Of a DNA stretch of 64,000 nucleotides, positions 34,060 to 43,099 are shown piece after piece. The position numbers and the translations under genes are program-made. This DNA is from a bacterium (GTDB lineage: Bacteria > Bdellovibrionota > UBA1018): the NCBI GenBank assembly GCA_019751945.1, contig JAIEMT010000014.1, positions 118,686-182,685 on the forward strand, read 5' to 3'. The notes under the pieces are model-generated. The model saw nothing but the letters and a program-made list of their open reading frames with translations. It did not search any database and had not been told where the DNA came from. How positions within the stretch are numbered: the stretch's first letter is position 1; the number at the start of each line of letters is the position of its first letter.

Positions 34060-34977
34060 ATGGAAAACACCGATCGAGTCCGCTTCGGAGATGACCCAAC
34101 AGCGCAGTGGTTTGTGGCAATCGACGGCGGTGGTGGGTACGTCGGGCCTCTGAGTTCTTCCGATGTTTACCATCGCATTATGCAGGGCGAATTCACTTGG
34201 GCTCATTTCATTTGGAAAGAGGGCGAGAAAACTTGGACGCGCGTTTGCGATCACCCGGCCTTTGCTGCGGTTGTTCCGAGTAAACCTCCAGCTCAGCTGC
34301 AAAAAGATATTACCGGCGAAATTCAGGTGAAAAAATCCGAACGCACTAAAACTCTTGCTCGGGGAGGGAAGCCTCCGGCGATGCCTGGCCAAGATCGGCC
34401 AGTGCGAGATTGGTACCTTTATTACAATGATTCGCAATTTGGCCCTTTCGCTGAAGCCGAAATCGGCAGGCTGCTCAAGACCGGAAAGATTAACCCGAAG
34501 GTTCATGCTTGGCGCGATGGAATGAACACCTGGCTGCGCATCGAAGAGATTTCTTCCTTTGACGACTATACCGGCGACAAGGCTCCGACGGGTCATAGTC
34601 GAACGGTTCATGGTCCGTCTCGTTTAGCAGATACGAAAATCGCCAAAGATCGTCGGCCCGAACAGCGCGAAACTCCGCGTCGACCGATGGTGGCTCGTAT
34701 TTTAATGTCGAATAACGAATCCGTGATTGTGGCGGTTTGTCGTGATATCAGCGTAGGTGGGATGCAGGTGCTCACCGATCGCGTGCCCGGACCGGTGGGA
34801 ACCAAAATTAAGCTCAACGTGAGCCCCTCGGGAGATCAAGGCCTTCAGCCTTTCATCGCCGAAGGGATGATCGTGAGAGTTTTGGAGGACGGTCTTGGAT
34901 TCAGCTTCCGATTCGACAAAATCGCAAACTCGGCAGTCCAATCTCTCGAAGAGTACATCGCCAGTGAGCCCGGCTGA
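34060..34977 (+). CDS. Tandem GYF_2-domain and PilZ-domain protein
   Basis: 305 residues. Two GYF_2-like units come first: 'WFVAIDGGGGYVGPLSSSDVYHRI' (about 16-65) and 'RDWYLYYNDSQFGPFAEAEIGRLL' (about 120-165). A PilZ domain ends the protein, with the RxxxR region 'RPEQRETPRRPMVAR' and 'CRDISVGGMQVLTD' (DxSxxG), both used to hold cyclic di-GMP. It likely passes a c-di-GMP signal to a protein partner. The alpha/beta hydrolase gene overlaps its 3' end. Confidence 0.88.
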   Translation: MENTDRVRFGDDPTAQWFVAIDGGGGYVGPLSSSDVYHRIMQGEFTWAHFIWKEGEKTWTRVCDHPAFAAVVPSKPPAQLQKDITGEIQVKKSERTKTLARGGKPPAMPGQDRPVRDWYLYYNDSQFGPFAEAEIGRLLKTGKINPKVHAWRDGMNTWLRIEEISSFDDYTGDKAPTGHSRTVHGPSRLADTKIAKDRRPEQRETPRRPMVARILMSNNESVIVAVCRDISVGGMQVLTDRVPGPVGTKIKLNVSPSGDQGLQPFIAEGMIVRVLEDGLGFSFRFDKIANSAVQSLEEYIASEPG

Positions 34978-35923
34978 TTCGCATGCCTATCGCTTAGATG
35001 ATCCGATTTATCCGGGGCTGATTCGCCCCAAGGGATTTCCAGAACTTCCCGCGGGCTGGACGTCAGAAGCAAATACTTTTGAAAGCTCCGACGGCAAACT
35101 TCAAATCTTTGAACTGATTCATTCCAAAAAAGATTCTCCAAAAGGGCATCGCGCTCTGGTTGTACTGCATGGTCAGGGGGAGCATTGCGGTCGTTACTTG
35201 CATGTTCCTCACTACGTGCAATCAGAGATCGATGTGGTGTACCTCATCGATCATCGCGGGCACGGTCGTTCGGGCGGCGGACGCGGGCACGCTGAACATT
35301 TTCACTCTTTATACGATGACGTGGTGCTGGGAATTCAGCGTTTGGAAAATCGTCTGATTAAAAAATATGGAAAGGCTGAGATTCATCTTCTCGGCCACAG
35401 CTTGGGCGGATTGATTTCGCTTCAAACTCTTTTCCTCAATCCCAATCTCCCCATTTTATCGGCAACGGTGACGGCGCCTCTTCTGCGAATTAAAGCGAAG
35501 GTACCGGCGTGGAAGAAGGCGATGGCGAATGGATTAGCGAAGGTCTGGGGCTCGCTTCAGATCGCGACGGCCCTGGATGCCACTATTCTTTCTCATGATC
35601 CCGGCGTGGTAGAGGCCTATCAAAAGGACCGCTTGGTTCATTGTAAGATGACCCCTGCCTTCTACATGCAGCTTCAGGTGGAAATGGAAGCCGCCAGGAC
35701 CCGGACGACGGGGATGGAAATGCCGCTACAAGTCGTTGTTCCCATGGGGGATCAGCTGGTCGATGCCGATGCTTCCGTAGGCTTTTACGAGCAGCTCAAA
35801 CATTCCGATAAGCGTCTAAAAACGTTCGAAGGTTTTTACCACGAGCCTTTAAACGAGATTGGCAAAGACCAAGTTTTTGCTGATATTTTATCGTGGATTG
35901 CGGCACATCGAGCAGGTAAGTAG
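34964..35923 (+). CDS. Alpha/beta hydrolase (monoacylglycerol-lipase / lysophospholipase type)
   Basis: The track start (TTG at 34895) overlaps the PilZ gene by 83 bases; the GTG at 34964, with GAAGAG upstream, overlaps by 14 and seems more likely. The 319-residue product has 'VVLHGQGEHCGRYLHVPHY', 'DHRGHGRSGGGRGH' and the nucleophile elbow 'LLGHSLGGLISLQ', as in serine hydrolases of the Pldb/monoacylglycerol lipase group. 'GFYHEPLNE' supplies the histidine. It probably cleaves membrane-derived lysolipids. Confidence 0.88.
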   Translation: MSPADSHAYRLDDPIYPGLIRPKGFPELPAGWTSEANTFESSDGKLQIFELIHSKKDSPKGHRALVVLHGQGEHCGRYLHVPHYVQSEIDVVYLIDHRGHGRSGGGRGHAEHFHSLYDDVVLGIQRLENRLIKKYGKAEIHLLGHSLGGLISLQTLFLNPNLPILSATVTAPLLRIKAKVPAWKKAMANGLAKVWGSLQIATALDATILSHDPGVVEAYQKDRLVHCKMTPAFYMQLQVEMEAARTRTTGMEMPLQVVVPMGDQLVDADASVGFYEQLKHSDKRLKTFEGFYHEPLNEIGKDQVFADILSWIAAHRAGK

Positions 35924-35939
35924 TACCGCAAGGTTTTCG

Positions 35940-36500
35940 ATGTCAGACACTACTGCAATTCAACTTAAGAAACTCGTCCGCAAGCTGAGCTATCGAGAAG
36001 GGGATTTCACCCTTGCCTCGGGGCAGAAGAGCAAATTTTACATCGATTTGAAGTGCACCACTTTGCATCCCGAAGGAGCTCAGCTCCTGGGACGGTTGAT
36101 GGTGGAGCGTGTGAAGGCCGAAGGCCTCCTAGTCGACGGAGTCGGCGGAATGACCTTGGGCGCAGACCCAATGGCCACCGCTGTATCGCTCGCGGCTTTG
36201 GAAAAAGGCCTCGTTTGGCCGGCGTACATTGTTCGAAAAGAGCCGAAAGATCATGGCACCGCAAAGTATGTTGAGGGAACTGAGAATCTTCCTGCTGGCG
36301 CAAAACTCTTGGTCCTAGAAGACGTGGTCACCACTGGAGGTTCCAGCGTGAAAGCCATCGAGAGACTTCGGGAAGCTGGCTACAAACCGGTGGCTGTATT
36401 TACAGTGGTAGATCGTCAATCTGGCGGGCGCGAAGTCTTTGAAAAGATGGGCGTGAAATTCCTGTCGTTATTTACTTTGCAGGAGATTCAATCGCCGTGA
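35940..36500 (+). CDS. pyrE: Orotate phosphoribosyltransferase
   Basis: 186 residues from the ATG at 35940 with AAGG upstream; the track start lies in the hydrolase gene. 'FTLASGQKSKFYIDLKCTTL' and the PRPP loop 'LLVLEDVVTTGGSSVKAIE' are diagnostic. It makes orotidine 5'-phosphate in pyrimidine synthesis. Its TGA overlaps the GTG of the next gene. Confidence 0.94.
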   Translation: MSDTTAIQLKKLVRKLSYREGDFTLASGQKSKFYIDLKCTTLHPEGAQLLGRLMVERVKAEGLLVDGVGGMTLGADPMATAVSLAALEKGLVWPAYIVRKEPKDHGTAKYVEGTENLPAGAKLLVLEDVVTTGGSSVKAIERLREAGYKPVAVFTVVDRQSGGREVFEKMGVKFLSLFTLQEIQSP

Positions 36501-37198
36501 ACTCTGCTTTTGTGAATGACATGTTTTCGTCGATCTCTCGTCGCTACGATCTTCTCAACGATACGCTGTCGCTTGGTATTCATCGCATTTGGAAACGTGA
36601 ATTGATCAGTACTGGTGTTGCGCATCTCAGAAAAGTCGCAGGCAGCAAAGTTTTAGACTTGGCTACGGGCACAGGCGATCTCGCTTTTGGATTCGCAAAG
36701 AGAACTCCGGAATCTGTTGAAATCTTTGGAGCCGATTTTTGTGCGCCGATGATCGAAGAAGCCGCGCGTAGACAGGCAGCTCAGGGCATGGCGCGAATTC
36801 AGTTTCGTCAGGGTGATGCCCTGGCTCTCGAGTTTTCTGATCAGAGTTTAGATTTGGTGAGTGTTTCCTTTGGTGCGCGAAATTTTGCCGATATTTCTAA
36901 GGGAATGAGCGAAATTGCGCGAGTTTTGAAACCCAATGGTCTCGCTTTGATTTTGGAGTTCGGACGTGCTGATTCCTTCGTGGGTCGCGCGTTCGAGAAG
37001 TTCAACTCGGCATGGCTCCCGTTCTGGGGTGGTCTGCTGACCGGAAATTCAGATGCCTATCGCTATTTGCATCGATCTTCGGAAGGGTTTCCTTCGGGAG
37101 AAGATTTTTTAGCGCTTTGCAAAAAGGCTGGTTTCGCTTCGTGTGAATACCGCCGGTTTTTTCCGGGGAATGTCTTCCTCTATTCGCTAAGAAAGTAG
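36497..37198 (+). CDS. ubiE: Ubiquinone/menaquinone biosynthesis C-methyltransferase
   Basis: 233 residues from a GTG overlapping the pyrE stop (GTGA). 'FSSISRRYDLLNDTLSLGIHRIWK' and 'VLDLATGTGDLAFGFAKR' with 'FGARNFADISKGMSEIARVLKPNG' are the UbiE/MenG signatures. It methylates the quinone ring; which quinone cannot be decided here. A CPBP-like membrane protein gene starts two bases later. Confidence 0.93.
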   Translation: MNSAFVNDMFSSISRRYDLLNDTLSLGIHRIWKRELISTGVAHLRKVAGSKVLDLATGTGDLAFGFAKRTPESVEIFGADFCAPMIEEAARRQAAQGMARIQFRQGDALALEFSDQSLDLVSVSFGARNFADISKGMSEIARVLKPNGLALILEFGRADSFVGRAFEKFNSAWLPFWGGLLTGNSDAYRYLHRSSEGFPSGEDFLALCKKAGFASCEYRRFFPGNVFLYSLRK

Positions 37199-37199
37199 T

Positions 37200-37853
37200 T
37201 TGTTTGTGGTGAGAGCACGTGGCGGCCCTTCGAGGGCTTTCGAATTTTTCGGTCTATTTATTTTACCGCCGCTTCTCTATCTCTATTTCTTTCAAGGGAA
37301 GATGCCGCTGCCGTTGCTTTGGGGCGCGACTTATATTGCCTGGCGATTACTGAATCGTCAGAATGGTTATCGCTTCTCGCGGCTTTTTCGATATCACCAG
37401 AAGATTACGCCGGAGATGAAAAGAATTTTGAAGCGCTACTTCCTCATTGCGCCATTTATTTTTGTACTCGCTTATCTTTTGGTGCCTGAACATTTCCTAC
37501 AACTTCCTCTGAAACGTCCGATTCTTTGGCTAGCTATCTTGATTCTTTACCCGCTTCTCTCGGTCGCGCCTCAGGGGTTTCTCTACCGGGAGTTCTTCTA
37601 TCAGCGTTATAAGAAGCTCTTTGGCAGAGATCGTTTCGTATTGGTTGCAGGCGCGGTCAATTTTGGATTCATGCATGTCATTTTTCTGAATCGAATCACG
37701 GTTCTACTGACCTTAGTGGGCGGCTATCTCCTGATGAGGACCTATTTAAAGACGAAGTCCTTATTCTATTCCAATTTTGAGCATGCCCTCTATGGCCTCA
37801 CGATCTTTACCTCCGGGCTGGGGGTCTATTTCTATCATGGCCGGATTCACTGA
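37200..37853 (+). CDS. CPBP-like intramembrane protein
   Basis: 217 residues from a TTG start, with about six membrane spans. 'PQGFLYREFFYQRYKKLF' resembles the first CPBP/CAAX-protease motif (usually EExxxR, here REFFYQR). 'AVNFGFMHVIFL' fits the second (FxxxH) and 'SNFEHALYGL' the third. One of the paired glutamates is replaced by arginine, so protease activity is uncertain. It may start a few codons later at GTG. Function unknown. Confidence 0.65.
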   Translation: MFVVRARGGPSRAFEFFGLFILPPLLYLYFFQGKMPLPLLWGATYIAWRLLNRQNGYRFSRLFRYHQKITPEMKRILKRYFLIAPFIFVLAYLLVPEHFLQLPLKRPILWLAILILYPLLSVAPQGFLYREFFYQRYKKLFGRDRFVLVAGAVNFGFMHVIFLNRITVLLTLVGGYLLMRTYLKTKSLFYSNFEHALYGLTIFTSGLGVYFYHGRIH

Positions 37854-37940
37854 TAATCCTACATAACCATTTGTAATTAATAACTTTTTTAAATGACATA
37901 AAGAGTTGAAAGCGCTGCAGCGTCAGTGTAGGAATAGGCG
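37854..37940 (+). promoter_or_regulatory. Upstream region of the lipid-cluster operon with a 10-bp palindrome
   Basis: This AT-rich 87-base gap is the only real break before the 13-gene operon. CGCTGCAGCG (37913-37922) is a perfect palindrome 18 bases before the first ATG. TTGAAA at 37906 with a weak TAGGAA 17 bases on may be a promoter, which would leave almost no leader. Weak evidence. Confidence 0.35.
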
Positions 37941-38858
37941 ATGAAAAAAGTCGCGATTATCGCGAATCGCCAAGCCGGAGGAGGATCAGCAGCGGAGGCA
38001 ATCCGGCAGGCACAGCGCAGCTTGTGGGGCTGGGACTTCGAATATCATTTCCCCAAAAGTCTTTCCGAGATGGCTTCCATCTGTGAATCCTTAGGCTCTC
38101 ATACGCACGAAGCAGCCGTCATTGTAGGGGGGGACGGAACTGTGAACCAGGCCCTTCGTGGCTTGATTAAAAGTCAGGTGCCCCTTTGCGTTTACCCCGG
38201 GGGTACTGCAAACGATTTGGCTGCCGATTTGGGTTTAAAGAAAGATTGGTCTCAGGTTCAGCGCCTTCTAGATTCTCGTGAAACCGATCTCATCGACCTG
38301 ATTGAAGTGAATGGAGTTCCCTTTTCTACGGTCGCTGGAATTGGAATTGGTTCCATCCTCACTTCCGAATTTAATCGAAAGCGCAAGGGGTCCGCAATCT
38401 ACAGCGCGCTCTCGAAACGCTTGCACTCGCATCTCTATTCCTTCTTGAGTGTGAAAACCATTTTGATGCGAAGCGATTATCATTTTGATCTTCGTATTCG
38501 CAGTGACATTTTCGACGAAAAGGTTCGCTCTGCGGCTGTCTTCATTTGCAATCAGTCCAAGCTGGGTGGCGATTTACGCGTGGCCCATCATCGCGTTGAG
38601 AATGACGATCAGAAATTTAGTGTGTTGGTTGTTCCAAAGTGCGGAACCTTGCGGTTGATGCGAGGGCTTGTGGAGTTACGTCTTGGAAAGATGCCTAAGG
38701 ACTTTATCGCTTTTTCAACGGATCGCCTCTCCATTCAAGAAACTCAGGGAAGAAATATCCCAGTATTTGGAGACGGAGACATTCTAGTCGAAAGCTCGAA
38801 ACTCGAATTTAAAATCGCTCCTCGAGCTTTACGAATTTACCGGGAGGGAAATGCATGA
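37941..38858 (+). CDS. Diacylglycerol/lipid kinase family protein
   Basis: 305 residues. 'KKVAIIANRQAGGGSA' and 'AVIVGGDGTVNQALRGLI' with 'VYPGGTANDLAADLGL' are the DAGK catalytic signatures that bind ATP. It probably phosphorylates a lipid alcohol such as diacylglycerol or a sphingoid-like base. It is the first gene of the cluster; the next ATG overlaps its stop by 4 bases. Substrate unknown. Confidence 0.9.
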   Translation: MKKVAIIANRQAGGGSAAEAIRQAQRSLWGWDFEYHFPKSLSEMASICESLGSHTHEAAVIVGGDGTVNQALRGLIKSQVPLCVYPGGTANDLAADLGLKKDWSQVQRLLDSRETDLIDLIEVNGVPFSTVAGIGIGSILTSEFNRKRKGSAIYSALSKRLHSHLYSFLSVKTILMRSDYHFDLRIRSDIFDEKVRSAAVFICNQSKLGGDLRVAHHRVENDDQKFSVLVVPKCGTLRLMRGLVELRLGKMPKDFIAFSTDRLSIQETQGRNIPVFGDGDILVESSKLEFKIAPRALRIYREGNA

Positions 38859-39925
38859 AGGTTCTCCTGACTGGCGGAACAGGTTTCTTAGGAAAGAAAG
38901 TTCTTTCCCAGCTTCTCCTTCTTCCTCAAGTCACACGTGTTGTCGTGGTAACCCGTACTTTGAAATCTCATCCCAGCCCACGTGTTCACCTTTTAAATCT
39001 GGACCTGTCTCATCCATCGGCCATGAACTCATTGCCAACGGATATTGATTGCGTGGTTCACCTCGCAGGCCTTTACGATTTTGAAGCGGACTTCACGAAG
39101 AACTACATTCAAAACGTAGTGCCTACCTTGAATCTCTTGGACAAGATGCGCGAGCTGAACACAGCGAAACGCGTGCCGCTTTTATTTGCATCGACCTACG
39201 CAGTGGGTTTCGGTTTGAAGAAGCCGTTACTTGAGGAACCGGTGACTCTACTCCCACCTAAGAGCGTTCCCTATGCCTTCTCCAAGGCAACAGCAGAAAA
39301 GGCTGTGACAGAATCAGGAATTCCAGCACAGATTTTTCGGTTTGGAATTCTGGTGGGTGAACAAGAAAATGGCGCGATTGAAAAGGTCGATGGACCGTAT
39401 ACTTTCGTGCGCTTGATTTCCAAGCTCGGTAGCCTTGCTGCATCGCTGAGCCGCCCGAGACATTTCAAAATTTTAACTTCCACTGCAGTAACTCGGTGGG
39501 GTTACTTACCCTTTCCTGGGGACTCTGAAGGAATTCTTCCCTTCGTACCTGTGGACGTCGCAGCAAAAGTGGTGACCCAATCGGTAGACGGCCTCTCGCA
39601 GTGGACGGGCACTCAAGAAATTTACGGTGTCTACAACCCGTCGAGTGTGACGGTAAAAAAATTCAGTGAGCTCCTTCTCGGTGAGTACATGCCGGGGTTT
39701 AAGCCGGTATTTGTTTCTAGTTTGCCGGCGTGGAGTCTTAAGTTCCAGCGAGCCATTACTCAGGTTTCAGGAACGAGCTTTGAATTCGCTTTGAATCCAC
39801 TCCAACTTAGTAATTTGAACTTCGTTGAGAGGTTTAAAGACGTGAGTATTCCACCGTTTGAATCTTATGCTCCGAGTTTCTTTCAGGGATACCAGGACTA
39901 TGTGGGGGAGGGGCCTAACGCATGA
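38855..39925 (+). CDS. NAD(P)-dependent epimerase/reductase (extended SDR)
   Basis: 356 residues. 'MKVLLTGGTGFLGKKVLSQLL' binds NAD(P), 'HLAGLYDF' is a typical second strand, and the catalytic Tyr-Lys is in 'PYAFSKATAEKAV'. The C-terminal half diverges from sugar epimerases and looks more like fatty-acyl or sterol-type reductases. Given the neighbours it may reduce or oxidise a lipid intermediate. Coupled by 4-base overlaps to both neighbours. Confidence 0.85.
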   Translation: MKVLLTGGTGFLGKKVLSQLLLLPQVTRVVVVTRTLKSHPSPRVHLLNLDLSHPSAMNSLPTDIDCVVHLAGLYDFEADFTKNYIQNVVPTLNLLDKMRELNTAKRVPLLFASTYAVGFGLKKPLLEEPVTLLPPKSVPYAFSKATAEKAVTESGIPAQIFRFGILVGEQENGAIEKVDGPYTFVRLISKLGSLAASLSRPRHFKILTSTAVTRWGYLPFPGDSEGILPFVPVDVAAKVVTQSVDGLSQWTGTQEIYGVYNPSSVTVKKFSELLLGEYMPGFKPVFVSSLPAWSLKFQRAITQVSGTSFEFALNPLQLSNLNFVERFKDVSIPPFESYAPSFFQGYQDYVGEGPNA

Positions 39926-42057
39926 TTCCCTCTAGTCGTAGAAAAATTCTGGTCATCAATTTCCTAAAAGAAGGACCGGTGGACTCGGAAGTGACCGTCT
40001 TTTCAGGAGCAGAATTTGAGATAGTTCAGCACAAGATTGGTTGGAACTTCGCTGCTGCGGAAGAATTAATTAAGCGCTTTGATGGATACGTAGACGGTAT
40101 TTCTCTCTGTGGTCTTCAAAAGAAGGCCTCGGTCGGAAGGCATCAGTTCATGCACCCCGGCTATCTCGCCATGATGAAAGTGGCTACAAAGACCCCGCTT
40201 TACTTGGCCGACGACGTTCGTGATTTCTTCGCGGATTGGACGATCCAGCGCGTTTTGAAAGAGCAGCCCCAGTTTTTTGCCGGTAAGAAAGTCCTTTTTC
40301 AGGTGGGGATTGTGAGTTCGATTCTGTCTCGAGTGGAGCAAGCAGGCGGTCAGCTCTATGGCGCCGATCCTCTCGTCATTTCCGGTATTCCGCTCTTGCT
40401 GAAGGGGCGACTCGCTTTTCAGACTTTTTTGAGGACCCTAGGCACTTCCCACGGCATTCTTTCTAAGCTTGGCATTGATCCGGGTAGAAGCATGAAGAAT
40501 CAACGCGTGCTCAAGCAACTCGACAAGTGGGTTCGGGACGCGGATATCTTTGTCGCATTCAACAACATGTTGGATCGCATGGCGTCGCTGGAATGCTTAC
40601 GCGGAAAAATTCTCTTGGTTGATTATCTGAACGCGGACACGCGTGCGCGACTGGATGAATTGGACCTCGCTCAGATTGTGGAGTTTACTCCGGACCATCC
40701 GATGTTGAATCCCATTCGGAGTCGGCATTTTTCAGTTCTTTCGGCACTCATTGATCAGAAGCGGATGCAGGACGATAGTCCCTGCGGCTTTGACGAGTAT
40801 TTGTTGAAGTGGACTCAGGAACAGAACATCAGTCCGAAGAAGCTCTCATCTTCACGTGGCGTTGTTCGTCGATGCGCTTTCATAGTTCATCCTCTTTCCT
40901 TGCAGCAGCTCTGCGAGGGATCGAAGGTTCCGTTCTTGCCAGTCGCTCCCAAAACTGTTCAGAAGACGGCTGCCGACGTGATGGGACGCCTCCCGATTTT
41001 CAAGTTCGGAACTTTAAAGGGGGCTGTCAGCGAAGCGAATGGCCAAGAAGTCGTTTGCGACATTTACGCCATGGCGGCCACTCCCGCTGGTTTGATGGGA
41101 ATGGATGAACAGTATGTTTACAAACGCCTGGTAGACGGAGCCGAGCTAGCTAAGAAAAATGGAGCGGCCATCTTAGGGTTGGGTGCCTATACGAAAGTCG
41201 TGGGTGACAGTGGAGTGACGGTAGCGAGAAAGGCCCCCATCCCGGTAACGACTGGGAATTCTTATTCGTCTTCTTCGACTCTTTGGGCTGCTCGGGAAAT
41301 GGTGGAGCGTCTTGGAATCTATTCACGCCCCGAAAATGGAATGATTCGAAAAGCGATGGTCATCGGCGCTACTGGAAGCATTGGCCGAGTTTCTTCCATT
41401 CTGGTTTCCTTAGTGGCGAATGAAATCGTCCTCGTGGCTGTTCGTCCGGACAAACTTTTAGAGCTCCGTCAGGAAATTTTGGAAATGTCTCCGTCCACGA
41501 AGGTGAAAGTTACCACTCAACCCACTGCTGAGGACTTGGCGGACACCGATCTCATTGTGACAGCGACTTCAAATCGCGATGGTTCTGTTTTGAATATGGA
41601 TCTAGTGAAGCCAGGAGCTGTGGTTTGTGATTGCTCGCGGCCCTTAGATATTGGGGCCGAAGAAGCTGCAAAGCGTCCCGATGTTCTCGTGATTGAGAGC
41701 GGCGAAATTCTCCTTCCTGGAAATCTCACCATCGACTGTGACATCGGTCTGCCAAAACCAGTGGTTTACGCCTGCTTGGCAGAGACGGTGCTTCTGACGA
41801 TGGAAGGCCGTTACGAAAGCTACTCCCTCTCGAAACAGCTTTCGATGGAGAAGGTGAAAGAAATTTATAAGATCGGAATCAAGCATGGAGCGAAGCTCGC
41901 CAGCATCTGCGGTCCCACAGGGGTGATCACAGACGAACAGATTCAACGCTGTCGGGAATTAGCTCGCGAACGCCTCAAGACTTGGAATGGCGGAGGCAGG
42001 CAGAAGAACTATGACGAATCAGTACTTTCAAGACCTGAATTACACATTAGCCAATGA
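39922..42057 (+). CDS. Two-domain protein: unknown N-terminal half, acyl-ACP-reductase-like C-terminal half
   Basis: 711 residues. From about residue 310 the sequence reads like long-chain acyl-ACP reductase (AAR): 'CAFIVHPLSLQQLCEG', 'AAILGLGAYTKVVGDSGVTVA', 'IPVTTGNSYSSSSTLWAA' and the Rossmann motif 'AMVIGATGSIGRVSSILV'. AAR reduces acyl-ACP to fatty aldehyde with NADPH. Residues 1-300 ('VDGISLCGLQKKASVGRHQF', 'KKVLFQVGIVSSILSRVEQA') form a domain I cannot place. AAR is about 340 residues, so this is a fusion. Fatty aldehyde or another acyl transfer product is inference. Confidence 0.75.
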   Translation: MIPSSRRKILVINFLKEGPVDSEVTVFSGAEFEIVQHKIGWNFAAAEELIKRFDGYVDGISLCGLQKKASVGRHQFMHPGYLAMMKVATKTPLYLADDVRDFFADWTIQRVLKEQPQFFAGKKVLFQVGIVSSILSRVEQAGGQLYGADPLVISGIPLLLKGRLAFQTFLRTLGTSHGILSKLGIDPGRSMKNQRVLKQLDKWVRDADIFVAFNNMLDRMASLECLRGKILLVDYLNADTRARLDELDLAQIVEFTPDHPMLNPIRSRHFSVLSALIDQKRMQDDSPCGFDEYLLKWTQEQNISPKKLSSSRGVVRRCAFIVHPLSLQQLCEGSKVPFLPVAPKTVQKTAADVMGRLPIFKFGTLKGAVSEANGQEVVCDIYAMAATPAGLMGMDEQYVYKRLVDGAELAKKNGAAILGLGAYTKVVGDSGVTVARKAPIPVTTGNSYSSSSTLWAAREMVERLGIYSRPENGMIRKAMVIGATGSIGRVSSILVSLVANEIVLVAVRPDKLLELRQEILEMSPSTKVKVTTQPTAEDLADTDLIVTATSNRDGSVLNMDLVKPGAVVCDCSRPLDIGAEEAAKRPDVLVIESGEILLPGNLTIDCDIGLPKPVVYACLAETVLLTMEGRYESYSLSKQLSMEKVKEIYKIGIKHGAKLASICGPTGVITDEQIQRCRELARERLKTWNGGGRQKNYDESVLSRPELHISQ

Positions 42058-43099
42058 GGATACGGCTCTCGAAGTCGCGATCCTTCCGGAAAATGCGAAG
42101 CATGTTGTCTCTGTGGCGGGGAGCGGTGGAAGAGTTCTGCCGCTACTCAGTCGCTTTCCAGAGCGCTTGACCTGTGTGGATGTTTCCAAAGAACAGCTCG
42201 CGCTGACAGAGCTTCGAATTGAATCCGTTCGAGCGCTTTCGCACGAAGACTTCGTAGCTTTCTGGGGATACCCCCCTAAGGCAATGACTCCGGAGCGTCG
42301 CCAGGAGTGTTTTGAGAAAATCAATCTCACGTCTGGCTCTCAGGAGTTTTTGAGGAAGTATTTCGAAAAGCGGAACTGGGGCAGCATCCTTTACGATGGG
42401 AAGTGGGAAAAAACTTTCGCTCGCTTGAGTCGAGTGAATCGCTCGATCACCGGGGCGAAGGGGCTGGGGTTGTTTACCGCTCTGACCCCGGAGGAGCACA
42501 CGGCTTATCTGAAAAAGAAGTTTCCCCGAAAAGCCTGGTTCTTAGTGATCTTCTTGTTGGGGAACGCCACCGTATTTAACGCCCTTCTCTATAAGGGACA
42601 TTTTCCTAAGAAGAATATTTCTCGGTCCTTTATTCGATTTTACCTGGATGCCTTTGATCGTCTTTTTAAGCAGGGTCCTGCACGTCAAAACTTCTTCATG
42701 CAGCTTTTATTTTTTGGACGCGTTTTATTTGCCGAGGGCTGTCCAATCGAATGCGAAAAAGAAATTTTTGAAAAGTGTAAATCGGCTCTTGCAAAAACAA
42801 AGGTGGAATATGTTCGGGGCGATCTCATGAAGGTGGTTCAAGAGAGTGATCAGGACATCGATTTTCTGAGTTTCTCTGATGTTCCATCCTATTTCTCGGG
42901 TGATACGGAAAAGAATTTTATGCAGCGCGTGCGTCCTAAGCTTTCAAAGGACGGTACCGTGGTGGTTCGAAACTATCTCCATGTTCCAAAGGACGTGGAT
43001 ACAACGGGTTTTGATTTGGTCTCCGATCAGTACAAATCTGCCATCGACGCTGAAAAAGTTCAGGTTTACTTGGTTGATGTTTACCGGAGGCGCCAGTGA
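42011..43099 (+). CDS. DUF3419 / BtaA-like S-adenosylmethionine aminocarboxypropyltransferase
   Basis: I start at the ATG at 42011 (47-base overlap with the previous gene). The 362-residue product opens 'MTNQYFQDLNYTLANEDTALE', has the SAM motif 'VVSVAGSGGRVLPLLSRFPE' and 'CVDVSKEQLALTELRI', and ends with 'DFLSFSDVPSYFSGDTEKNF'. This is the DUF3419 layout of BtaA, which moves the 3-amino-3-carboxypropyl group of SAM to diacylglycerol to begin betaine lipid. No BtaB-type N-methylating partner is adjacent. Acceptor unknown. Confidence 0.82.
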   Translation: MTNQYFQDLNYTLANEDTALEVAILPENAKHVVSVAGSGGRVLPLLSRFPERLTCVDVSKEQLALTELRIESVRALSHEDFVAFWGYPPKAMTPERRQECFEKINLTSGSQEFLRKYFEKRNWGSILYDGKWEKTFARLSRVNRSITGAKGLGLFTALTPEEHTAYLKKKFPRKAWFLVIFLLGNATVFNALLYKGHFPKKNISRSFIRFYLDAFDRLFKQGPARQNFFMQLLFFGRVLFAEGCPIECEKEIFEKCKSALAKTKVEYVRGDLMKVVQESDQDIDFLSFSDVPSYFSGDTEKNFMQRVRPKLSKDGTVVVRNYLHVPKDVDTTGFDLVSDQYKSAIDAEKVQVYLVDVYRRRQ

